A stretch of 64,000 nt of DNA from Serendipita indica DSM 11827 (taxonomy: Eukaryota; Basidiomycota; Agaricomycetes; Sebacinales; Serendipitaceae): positions 1 to 64,000 of the forward strand of contig CAJVGD010000045.1 in assembly GCA_910890315.1 (NCBI GenBank), in the 5' to 3' direction. Both the position numbers and the translations under genes were made by a program. The notes under the pieces are model-generated. The model made no database searches and was not told the DNA's origin. It saw only the letters and a list, made by a program, of their open reading frames with translations. Shown here one piece after another: positions 45,133 through 54,997 of this stretch. Numbering within the stretch: the first letter of the stretch is position 1; the number at the start of each line of letters is the position of its first letter.

Positions 45133-46515
45133 ATGCCTCTCGACATCCAACGAGTTCCCGAGGACATCCGAAATACAATATTTCAGCACGTAATTGACGA
45201 TGAGGCGGCTTCTCTCTATTCAACCAACATGCGAGAGATCCGCATGCCCAAGGCGACGACCACGTTGGCACTCGTATGTCGCCAGTGGCAAAGACTCGTC
45301 TATGGAACACCCGCCCTTTGGGCCGTTCTTGTGGTGAACATCACAGAAAGACCTTGGGTTTTGGAAGCACGCTGTGCCCGGGTCGCAAGACAGGCGAAAC
45401 AGGCTCCACTGGATGTACTCGTGTCCTGTGTGCACCCATCTGATCTCTACGATAACTATCAAGTTGATGCGGAGATCCCAAGGGAGATCACCGCGTTCAA
45501 GAATCTATTCACGTCTGACGTGATGATCCAAAGGCTTCGCGTGCACGTAAGCAACTACAAAGTTTACAAATCGTGGCAGGATGCAGGCATATTTGCCTCG
45601 AAAAGGATTCAGGATATCTCATACACATTCTTACGTCGATCCACCGATTTCGCTCCTTCTTTACCCCTCGATTCTGAACACCAAGCCCATTTCATGGTCA
45701 GCATGAGCCTAAAACGCTTGCACCTGGGGGACCTGGGACTCATACACTACTTGAATCGCGGCGAGCTCCCGCCTATGCCAAGTCTAGAGGTCCTGACGGT
45801 TGGTAGCCAGCAGGGCTACAACTGTAGTCCCGTCGTCCTGAACAGCATCCTCAAGCAATGTCCCAATCTCGTCAAGCTGGACTACTCGGCGTTGAGACTC
45901 ACCAACGAGCGTACAACGTCCACCGAATTCATCCAGCTCCCCAAACTGACCGAATTGATCACCGTTGTGAGTGACACACACCTCGCACCTTTCAAGCATA
46001 TGGAACTTTCTGTACCATCAATGACGAGTTTCACCGCTCTCGAGTGGAGAAACGATGGTATCGAGGCTGTCAGAGACCTATTCACTTTGAGTGAGAGGCT
46101 ACAGACTATTGCGCTATATATTGACGACGCGAGCGACACTAAAAGCGCCCTTCGGGTCGCGCACATGCTGCGGAACCTAACTCTCTTCTGTCGGTCGACA
46201 AGTTGCGGGAGTCAACTCCTCATTCTTGCAACAACCGGCGGTCCAACTATATGGCCATACCTAGAGAGCATCAAACTCGATATGCCGTCCATATCTCCAC
46301 GCACCTTTTCGCAACTCGTACGTGCCTATTTCCTTCCTTGGAAGGAGGGTAGAACGCAAAGCGGGAGGGTGCCTGTAAAGCTTTTGAGGCTACGGATTTC
46401 TGAAGAAATCTTTTCGAATAATCTTATGCAAGTCAAGATGACCACGGAGTGGAAGTCGGCGAAGGTGACGAGCTGCGCTGGAGGTAGGTACGAGTTGTAT
46501 TGGCCAAATAGATGA
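45133..46515 (+). CDS. F-box-like protein with leucine-rich C terminus, 460 aa
   Basis: Uninterrupted 460-codon frame. The start reads IQRVPEDIRNTIFQHVIDDEA and LALVCRQWQRLVYGTPALWA, the F-box-like pattern of basidiomycetes, which contacts Skp1 in SCF ubiquitin ligases. The rest has irregular leucine-rich segments (LKRLHLGDLGL, MPSLEVLTVG, CPNLVKLDYSAL) that would form the substrate-binding solenoid. A TATATA lies about 85 nt upstream. It is one of the many lineage-expanded F-box genes of Agaricomycetes; the substrate is unknown. Confidence 0.8.
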   Translation: MPLDIQRVPEDIRNTIFQHVIDDEAASLYSTNMREIRMPKATTTLALVCRQWQRLVYGTPALWAVLVVNITERPWVLEARCARVARQAKQAPLDVLVSCVHPSDLYDNYQVDAEIPREITAFKNLFTSDVMIQRLRVHVSNYKVYKSWQDAGIFASKRIQDISYTFLRRSTDFAPSLPLDSEHQAHFMVSMSLKRLHLGDLGLIHYLNRGELPPMPSLEVLTVGSQQGYNCSPVVLNSILKQCPNLVKLDYSALRLTNERTTSTEFIQLPKLTELITVVSDTHLAPFKHMELSVPSMTSFTALEWRNDGIEAVRDLFTLSERLQTIALYIDDASDTKSALRVAHMLRNLTLFCRSTSCGSQLLILATTGGPTIWPYLESIKLDMPSISPRTFSQLVRAYFLPWKEGRTQSGRVPVKLLRLRISEEIFSNNLMQVKMTTEWKSAKVTSCAGGRYELYWPNR

Positions 46516-46697
46516 TAGAAATATGTAAGCGCAAAGCTAATATAGTATTTCACCTATCTATTCTACTTGTTGAAAGACCTTACCCATCCGGTCGCATCTT
46601 ATGCGGAGCTTAGAAGGTTGGGAATAAATATGTAGATTCGGAGAAGAGTATCATAGACTACATCGCAGCGCAGCGAACAGACTTCATGAATGAGTCG

Positions 46698-47702
46698 TCA
46701 TGTCTGATGGATTCGCACTAGTGGACGTAGATTCGAGAATTCAGCCAGAAGAGTGGGGTTTACCACCTCACTTTCAATGAAAAAGATATCTTTGAGCATC
46801 GGTGCTTCGACGCCTTTCAACAGAAACAGGCGGAGAACCCAATCAGGCGAGCTCGCTGTGACGGTTTGCAATCGTCGTAGCGCAAGGAGGTATTGAGGAG
46901 GCGGATACAAGCTTCGAAGGTTGCCGAGATTGAATTCTTCAAGGTGTGGACAGTGAGATAGGAGACAGGAGACGAGATGTCGTGGGACGTCCTTGTTGGT
47001 GGATGTAATATAGAGGCGTTTGACCGATGGCAGAAGTTTCGACGATGATCCATATGAGATGTTACAGGCCTCAAGCCCGCGCACGTGGAGCTCGACGAGA
47101 CGAGGCATCATCCCAATTTGTCTTAAGAGAGCGTACTGCAGAGGTGCCGTCGACTGGGAAAGGTCGACGAAGAAACTCTCTACTGCCGCGAGCTGTGGCT
47201 GGCTCCTTTTGAATACGGAGGGATGACATAGTCTGCCACTCCAGCTCGCAATACAGGCAAATTGAAGGTGAAGATGGCGAATATGTTGGACTTGTGCGAT
47301 GAGCGCCGTGACATCTTTCAAGCCAGATGCACATAACGAGCTATCGTGTATCGGACTATTGCGAAATTTGCCCGGGCAGCTGCCTTTGTGGTGGATGTTG
47401 AGCAGATAGAGCGAGATTGGAACGCTACATGCTCTTCGTTGTATACGCTCCGAGTCCCGAGATAGGCCCTCTCGGTCTCTCCGAAAGTCGAGAACAAGGT
47501 CGGCCCACAGCGATGGCGTCGAGTAGATGATCTCTTTCCAGCGCTGACAGACGAGTGCGAGGAGAATTGCTGCTTGAGATCGAATGGGGTCCGTGAAAGA
47601 AGAGGCGGTCTCGCATTCCCTCATCTCGGCGTCAATAACGACCTGGAAGACGGGAATCAAGATGTCGACGGGACACCTGTCGAAAGGGAATATGGAATCC
47701 AT
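46698..47702 (-). CDS. F-box-like protein, 334 aa
   Basis: A single exon from the ATG at 47700-47702 (MDSIFPFDRCPVDILIPVFQ). The F-box-like part continues with ILLALVCQRWKEIIYSTPSLWADLVL. Leucine-rich pieces follow (MMPRLVELHVRGLEAC, LPSVKRLYIT, HCPHLEEFNLGNL). It is convergent with the F-box gene at 45133-46515 and only distantly similar to it. It is shorter than its neighbour, and its solenoid may be complete or C-terminally trimmed. Confidence 0.75.
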   Translation of the reverse strand: MDSIFPFDRCPVDILIPVFQVVIDAEMRECETASSFTDPIRSQAAILLALVCQRWKEIIYSTPSLWADLVLDFRRDREGLSRDSERIQRRACSVPISLYLLNIHHKGSCPGKFRNSPIHDSSLCASGLKDVTALIAQVQHIRHLHLQFACIASWSGRLCHPSVFKRSQPQLAAVESFFVDLSQSTAPLQYALLRQIGMMPRLVELHVRGLEACNISYGSSSKLLPSVKRLYITSTNKDVPRHLVSCLLSHCPHLEEFNLGNLRSLYPPPQYLLALRRLQTVTASSPDWVLRLFLLKGVEAPMLKDIFFIESEVVNPTLLAEFSNLRPLVRIHQT

Positions 47703-48028
47703 GGTGGGCAAAGCTTTGTGGATACAATGACCATTTATTGATTCGATGGTATAGTCACGTCTAGCGTTGCGGCCTTGATCGGCGACGAGTCAGTGGACAT
47801 CGAGTCATACAGGCCCGTGCTTACCAAGTCTATAGGACCGGGTTTCTCAAGGCTGAGATCATTTGCCGAGTCTGTATGTTCACAAATGTAAAAGTTCTAA
47901 ACGGCGGTTGTGGTTGGGACCAAGACGTGTGCACCACTCGGGCCCGCCGTCAAGTGCACGTCTTCAATCAGGCTGTGTCTACAGGTCAACACCGGTATCA
48001 TTGCATAGAGGTAGGTACGAGAAACATT

Positions 48029-48824
48029 TTATGCACCAATGGTGAGACCGTAGCCGCTCGCGGTAGTACGGGTGATGGGTCCACCAGGAGGATCCGTGAT
48101 CCTCGTGGGGGTTGAACTCGCCGAGTCTGTAGCACGAGTGACGGACGAGCTAGAAGAATCCGTGGAACGGGTGACGGAAGAGGTCGAGGAATCTGTAGGA
48201 CGCGTGATAGAGGAGCTGGAGGCTGTAGTGCGCGTAACGGAAGAACTAGAGGACGAGCTAGAGCTAGGACGTGTAGTCGTTGTATCACTTGCACTCGTCC
48301 TGGTGATGGTCGAGTCACTACCCGTCGTCCTTGTGACAGTAGAATCTGAGCCCGAGGTACGGGTGACTGTAGAGTCGCTCCCGGTTGTACGAGTGACGGT
48401 TGAGCCATTGCCACCCGTCGAGCGTGTGATGGTCGAATCAGTACCTGTGATTCGGGTGATGGTGCTATCAGACCCTCCTGTCGTTCTCGTTACGCCAATC
48501 GTAGTGGATTCACCCGCGGTGATGCGAGTGATGCTGGTGACGGTCCAGGGCGTTGTCGGGACGCAGACAGAGAAGTCTGAGAAGCCATGAGTCCTCAGAA
48601 TGCCATGATGGGTACAGGGGTAGACGTACATGCATTTACATAGTAGCACTCGTAGCCAATACCGCAGTCGGATGGACCTCCCCACCAATAGCCTCCGCCT
48701 AGACGAGGCCGATCAGAACAAGACAGTCGAGAAGACCATGCGACGTACAAAGAGTGTGCAAAGGCGCTGCAAGAGCTGCCGTGGTCAGGGCGGAGGCAGT
48801 GACAAGGAGAGTGGAGACCTTCAT
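48029..48824 (-). CDS. Secreted CBM1 protein with Ser/Thr-rich repeat tail, 230 aa
   Basis: Exons 48749-48824, 48630-48698 and 48029-48576 join in frame. Signal peptide MKVSTLLVTASALTTAALA, then a CBM1 module CGGYWWGGPSDC, GIGYECYYVNAYFSVC. It has the CGG start, the GPSxC core, four cysteines and the aromatic cellulose-facing residues. A tail of about 160 residues repeats an S-D-S-T-[IV]-T-R-T-[TS] unit and should be heavily O-mannosylated. No catalytic domain is attached, so it may bind cellulose or host wall by itself, or cover the fungal wall. Confidence 0.85.
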
Positions 48825-48887
48825 GGTTGGCAGAAGAGGGAGAGAGTTGACGAACTGCTGAGGATCGAGGAGCTGTGCAGAACGATG

Positions 48888-48900
48888 GGTTATATACGGA
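48888..48900 (-). promoter_or_regulatory. TATA box of the CBM1 protein
   Basis: The minus strand reads CCGTATATAACCC about 65 nt before the start codon. Confidence 0.5.
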
Positions 48901-49917
48901 TACTTCGTTCCACCCCGTGATTCGGGTCATGTCGAATGGCACCGTGGATTCTGCGTATGCGCTTTGGATAGACGTGACACTTTCCGCAAGGTATTGTGCT
49001 TCCAATGGCAAGGGTTCTGAGAAGCATATTTTCGTATGCGTGTCATTCAAATGACCCCATACAAGCGCACACCCGACGGGAACAGCGTCTTCTCCGTGGT
49101 TCTGCCGTCGTATACGCCGGTCGGAGTAGCTTGGGCACACAAGAGACGCGACGGATCATCAGTGCCTGAGCCATGATTCTTAAAACTCTACTCATAATTA
49201 GACAAATTGACACATTTGCGTTGGGTCGGCAATGTCCGTCCCTGACGTAGGACGCTGCCGGGCATGATTCGTGCGAGAATAGTTCCGAGTACCGCTGAAC
49301 AAACGCCTATAGGCTGCTGTTGCGTCGTACCGGGCGGCCAGGCGGCCGCTGAGTGCCGGGGATGATGAGATTTCGCCAACTTGACGCCGATGAGAGTCTT
49401 CTAATGTCACTCATGTAGACGTATAAAAGTGGTGAATGTCAGTTTGACACGTTCCCGCGAGCTCTGGACCGGTAATTGCGCTCAAGAGGGACCTGTCATA
49501 GTCAAATGCGTCTGAGAGACACGGATAATTCTTTTTCGCATCAATATAGACAAATAGACTCGCATAATGGGATGTGAGATCGACAGACTGATGTTGGTGG
49601 GTCGGTTGGAGCTCGGAATGGACGCATGTCGATCAATGATGCATCACGGTACATTAAAACGCAACTTGTGGTGCGAATTTAGTATTCACAAGGGGGCCCA
49701 TCCAGTCCTCTGAGGGCGAGTTTCAACTCCAAGGCCTTTAGGTCCTTTCCAGGTTCATATTGCACGGAATAGTATTTCCAATACATATGCAACGCTCTCG
49801 AAATCTATGTGGATTTTTGCTGGCACCGTGGGCATCCAAAGTGGGCGGTGGCTCTGGTCAAAGTTACTTCTCCAGTCTGCACCGTCGCGCCCTCGCTCGA
49901 CGTCGGCGACGCCCAGG
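48901..49917. other. Intergenic, no supported gene
   Basis: This lies between the CBM1 promoter and the DnaJ gene. A TATA-like tataaaag occurs near 49422 on the plus strand, but no convincing reading frame follows it. Several short frames on both strands lack domains. Confidence 0.4.
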
Positions 49918-51976
49918 ATGCCTACCATCGCACTTCCAGACGCGTTTGACACACTTGGTTTGCCAGAGGTACGTGATTCTCGCGATTTGAACTGATGCTT
50001 CAGATTGGCTGACTTCCTTTCCACTCGTTTCTTTCATAAACTGACCTTATTGTTTCTAAATCGTCATATTATCCACTCTAATTCTCATTCCATCTCGTCT
50101 CTCACAGTTTGCGACCTTTGAACAAGTCAAAGCTGCGTACAAGCGACTCGCTCTTCAATATCATCCAGACAAGAACACTTCTCCAGATGCTACAACCAAA
50201 TTTCAAGATATAGGCGCTGCATACAACCGTCTCCAGCATCACTTTCAATCTGGCTCCAATTCATCTCCATGCTGCTCGTGCGGTCGAAACCACGACGAGG
50301 ACCACGATTATGAAGACTATGAAGATGATCGCATGAATCTATTCTTTTTCTTGTACGTGGATTCGTCTTCTACGCTATTTTGCCACATGACTTTTGAGCT
50401 AGGTTCATGTTCCAAAGAGCTTTCTCTCAAAACGGACTCAGGACTAGACAAGAGACCGTGCGGCGAGAGGCCCTCGAGCGCGAGGCTGCCGAGCGTCGTG
50501 CACAACGTCAAGCTGAAGGGGCAGAGCGCGCACGCCTCGAACAAGTACGCAAGCAAGCGGTTGAAGAAGCGGAACGCAAAGCTGCAAACAAGCGCAAGGA
50601 GAAAAGAGCTCGAGCTGCAACGGATCGCGCCGAGAATGAACGAGCAAAGCAAGAGGTCGTGCTAGAGGGCAAGCGAAACACTCAACGCAAGCGCAACGAA
50701 GCATTTCGATTGGCACGCATGAATGATTCCAAAGGTGTCGAGGAGAAGATTTACGCCGAGCACGTCGACGCCGCGGGTGGCGAATGGCTTCCGGGTATGG
50801 ATCGCGATCCCACTTTTGCTCAGCAGATCAAGGAGAATGAAATCCGCAAAGAGGAGACTCTCCTTCACATCTTTACTCGCCATGGAAACTTGCCTTATGT
50901 TCAGAGGCTCCTCGAGCATAGTACGTAACCATTCTTTGCGCTGGTCAGATTTTGACTTTACCTAGATGCCGAAGTGGAGGAGCGCGATGGTTGGAAGGAG
51001 CGCTTTTCATATTGCCATCCAACGCGGTTACATTCACATTGCAAACTTTTTCTTGGACAACCACCCTGAAGAGACAGTGAACATGCTCGTACCACCAAAA
51101 GACGCGCCGTCGCATTTCACACCGCTTCATCTCGCTATGGATTCCCTCTCAGTTTCGATGGTGCAACTCGTACTCGACAAATCTCTCTATAGCGACAGCG
51201 AGCTCAAGAGCGCGTGGGCATTTATCACCTCTCACAGCGGTCGGAACGGACCCGGGAAGGGTTACGCACTTGAGTACAACAGCCGCGAACATCCAATGTC
51301 GGGAGACGACATATTACATTGGATAAAGATTCGAGAGATCATTAGGGTGGAGGGGCGCTTTGACATTCCGGCAGTCCCTTTTGCGTCTCGTCCAGTGATC
51401 CCAATTTCGCCATCCACGGCTTCAGACGAGATCAAACAGACTACACTCGCAAATAAAGAAACAGATGACACAGATGGTGCTAAGTCGAGAAAAGGAGAGC
51501 AAACCACGAACCGACTTCGCTATCCCGCATCTTGGTCAAAACCGCCAGTCTCTTTCGATAATGATACAAGGGCTACCTCAGCCAGCCAATTGACGTTCGC
51601 GCCAAAGCCATTTGACCAGACGGAGGATGCTCAGACAATAGCTGAATTTTCGATTCCGGTTGGCGAACCCGCAGCCATCCGCATCCAAATCAAACCTCCA
51701 GCACCGGAGACGAATAAAAAGAGGCCAGAAGAAGCATATCCATCACCCGTGAGCACACTGCCGTCGCCGCTGAGTGGATATCCCGTAGAGTCGAGTGAAA
51801 ACTCCTCGTTCAAGGCGTCAGAAGGAGGATTCATGTCGAGATATTATCGTCAAGCGACCGAATCTGCTTCTATGAGCGGTGGTAGAACCGCGCTGCCCGC
51901 AGGCTTTAGTGTAGATGGCCGTGCTAAACGAGGACGAAGACGCGGTCGCAAGGAGACTAAGATCGAACTTCCCTGA
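49918..51976 (+). CDS. J-domain protein with charged coiled coil and ankyrin-like repeats
   Basis: Exons 49918-49968, 50108-50352, 50403-50920 and 50966-51976. The J domain reads FDTLGLPE, FATFEQVKAAYKRLALQYHPDKN with the HPD tripeptide that stimulates Hsp70 ATPase. A Cys/His/Asp-rich piece and a long Arg/Glu/Ala coiled coil follow. Ankyrin-like repeats come next (ETLLHIFTRHGNLPYVQRLLEH, SAFHIAIQRGYIHIANFFLD, FTPLHLAMDSLSVSMVQLVLD), then a disordered tail ending in a basic RAKRGRRRGRKETK. At the start of exon 4 one extra A near 50997 throws the frame off between RDGW and RSAF. It could be an error. A DnaJ-ankyrin fusion of this kind looks co-chaperone-like; the client is unknown. Confidence 0.8.
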
Positions 51977-52254
51977 GTGAGTCTCATGCAACGTCTCTGG
52001 GCGATACCTCTTGAGTACGGGCTGGTCAGTGATAGCTTGCTTCGTAGATTTCGGTCACTTTCTTGTAGACTACAAACTGATGTCACTTTTCTTGATATTG
52101 ACTGAGGCCCACACCACATCCCCGTGAATGGAGGCGCATTGCGATGGGGGCTCCATTTCAACGCCGGGACTTGGAGAGCCTTTGCGGTAAGACTCGGCTG
52201 AGTCTCACGATTCAGTGATAGATGCATTGGTACTGATTCCACTCGATATAATCA

Positions 52255-54590
52255 TTAATCGACACCGCCTTGGACTTTTGTCCAAGAAGGACCACATTCA
52301 AAACGGGTAAAATCTATTTTAGTTGGGCGGGGAGGACTGAATGTCGGTATAGTGAGTAGTAGTGGGGCAATGAATGATAGCCGATTGTCGGGTGGTACCC
52401 AGAAAATAAGTTTATCGGAGAGATGCCCAACCGTCATCTGAAAGGGAAAATCTTTCCGGCTGGGACAGCGTGAATCTCGGTAATCTTGTAAAACTCTGGG
52501 ATGCAGTCGGATCTGCGTGTCTCGACGAATCATTGTAACTGGCTGCCTCAATTCCTGGTAGCGTTTGTCAGCGGCCGAGACGTAAACCCTTCAGCGAGCA
52601 TGCGGCATCTCGGAATGGCTTTCCTGACCTATCGGTAGGCACTCCCCATATTTGAATGGTATTATCGGATAAAGCTGAGACAATTCGCGATCCATCCAGC
52701 GAGAATCTGGTGGCTCTGACGTTGGCTCTATGCTTAGGTCCCCGGAATGACCGTCCGAGCAACCGCCAAGTCTCCTCATGCCATACTTCAATCGTCATAT
52801 TCCGGGACACAGACAGGATCTGAGAGTCGTCTGATGAGCATATCACGCCCCTGGTTTCTTCCAGACTCTGTCGGATATGTCTGACCTAACAGCTGGCCAG
52901 TCTCCATATCCCATTGTCGAATCGTGCAGTCATCCGAGCTAGAAACAACCCGCAAGCCATTCGGTGAGAAGGAGACGGCCTTGACGTGGTGCGTATGCCC
53001 TAGAAGTGGCTCTCCCAACCACTGGCCGGTCTGTGCATTCCATAAACGAATCGTGCAATCATCGGAGCTAGAAACAGTTTACGAGCTGTCTGGCGAGAAT
53101 GCGGTGGCATTGATGGAATCTGTATGTCCCCGAATCGGCTCTCCCACTGGGTCGACTGTGAACGCATCCCATATTCAAATTGTGTGGTCGCCCAAGCCCG
53201 AGACGACTTGCGAGCCTTCACGTAAGAATTTGACGGCATTGACGCGGCGCGTATGTCCTCGGAGGGGTTCCCAGATATCTGGCCAGTCTCTGCATCCCAT
53301 AATCGAACTGTGTTATCATCCGAGCCTGAGCCAATTTGTGAGCCGTTTGGCGAGGAAACGACAGTGCTGACCCAGGTTGTGTGCCCACGAAGGGGCTCTT
53401 CTAAGGACTGATCACTCTCCGCATCCCATATTCTGATCTCACCGTACGAGCTCGAGATGAATCGCGAGCCGTCTGGCGAGAATGCAACAGCCTTGACGAC
53501 GCTCGCGTGCGCTCGCAAGGCACTCGGTAGTCCACGATACGCCTCCCTCAGCCCCTGTGTCACCTTTAGAGTGTCCTTGTAAGTCGCTAAACCCTCAATG
53601 CGTAGAGGCGAGCTCGTGGATGCAAGAGGGAGGGCCGAAATGTAGATATGTGGTGCGCTGTGCTGAATGGGTACGGAAAATGCCATCATAAATCGTCGTA
53701 TGCCAATTATTCGCTCCCTGCTTTATTCTTGTATCTATCATTTTTTTTGGGTTATAAGACGAGAATGCACTGGGTGAAGTACGCACAATATCTCGTGTCA
53801 TAGCTCGAAGGCCAACTATAGCTCGCGGTACTCCTCCAATGAAGCTCAGAACCTCCATCCAAGATAGTACATATGGGTTTCGAATCAGCCGCTCAAAATT
53901 GTTTCTAAGCTTCTTTCCTCAATTGTTATTGCTTTGAGCCACATGAAATGGCCAATGTAGAGTAGTATATCGAACCTTCCTCTCGATGAAATTTGATATT
54001 CTGGCCTCTATCTCTGGGATCTACCTATTTCTGTAGAATGACGACTCGATTCCTCATATATTGAGCTTCAGTCCATTTTTTCGTGATTGGAGGGTGTTTA
54101 AGCACCATGAGGCACTTTGACCATGCGCACTGATGATATCGATATCGATTCTGCTCGGATCGTCTGCGGCTGGAGCGATACAAGAACATCGCAGGTACCC
54201 AACCAAAGTAAGGTGGCGAAACTGAATGACTTTTGTTGTTCTATCCTCAATGAGAACGCTTCACAGGTTTCGAAACAGCGCTCGGGAGCTGCTTTTTAGT
54301 CTATTATGCTTGAGAATATTGTCTAGATTATTGACGGTAAGAAATTCAAATGCAGCAAGTAGCAGTGCAAGCAAACGGCGCATAATGGTGTAGGACTCGG
54401 GGTCTATGCGCTCGGAAATGAGTCCGTGTACGTTACCTATGCCTCCATTTACTTTTTGACACGAATAAATCACTTTGTTACCCGACAAGTTGCTTTTAGA
54501 GGTGCGAGTATATCTAATGGCTCGGCTAGGTTTGCCATCCCATCAAGTGCGATGCTCGCCGTGTTTTGGACTTGATCTCCCTTTTAATGA
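52255..54590 (-). pseudogene. NWD receptor D, decayed relic
   Basis: The minus strand, read from 54590, gives a piece similar to exon 1 of A-C. It is joined directly to late NACHT/linker text (LLALLLAAFEFLTVNNLDNILKHN), so exons 2-4 and the P-loop region are gone. MMAFSVPIQHSAPHIYISALPL then leads into about seven degenerate WD40 blades, and the cap (HLSDKLIFWVPPDNRL) ends at a stop at 52255. Many stops and shifts occur throughout. It lies 21 kb from C and shows that the family spreads and dies within this region. Confidence 0.8.
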
Positions 54591-54997
54591 CGATCCTGCA
54601 GACATAGATGAGTTTTGTAACTGGGTCTTCGGATTGTTGGCTTTGGCTGAATTTCAGGATGCCATTTGTGAAGATGGGTAGGTCCAAAGCCAAGGCCAGG
54701 CTGGTCATACTTGGTTGAAAGATGGAACAAGACATCCTATCCAACCAATGGCAAGGCGTGTTACGAAAAATACTTTTGATTCAATCTTGGTCTCGACCTC
54801 GATCATCGGCTTCCTGGGATAATGTCGCAGGTGCCGACCATCGAGAGCAATATCCTCACATAAGGAGAGGAATATTATCATGATTTGTTTCTCTACCGTC
54901 CAAACTGTGCTCTCTGAGTGACTATGAACTTCCCATTGATCAAGTCTATGTTATACGCACAACAGTAGTACATCAAGATGAAGTGCTATTCTACACC

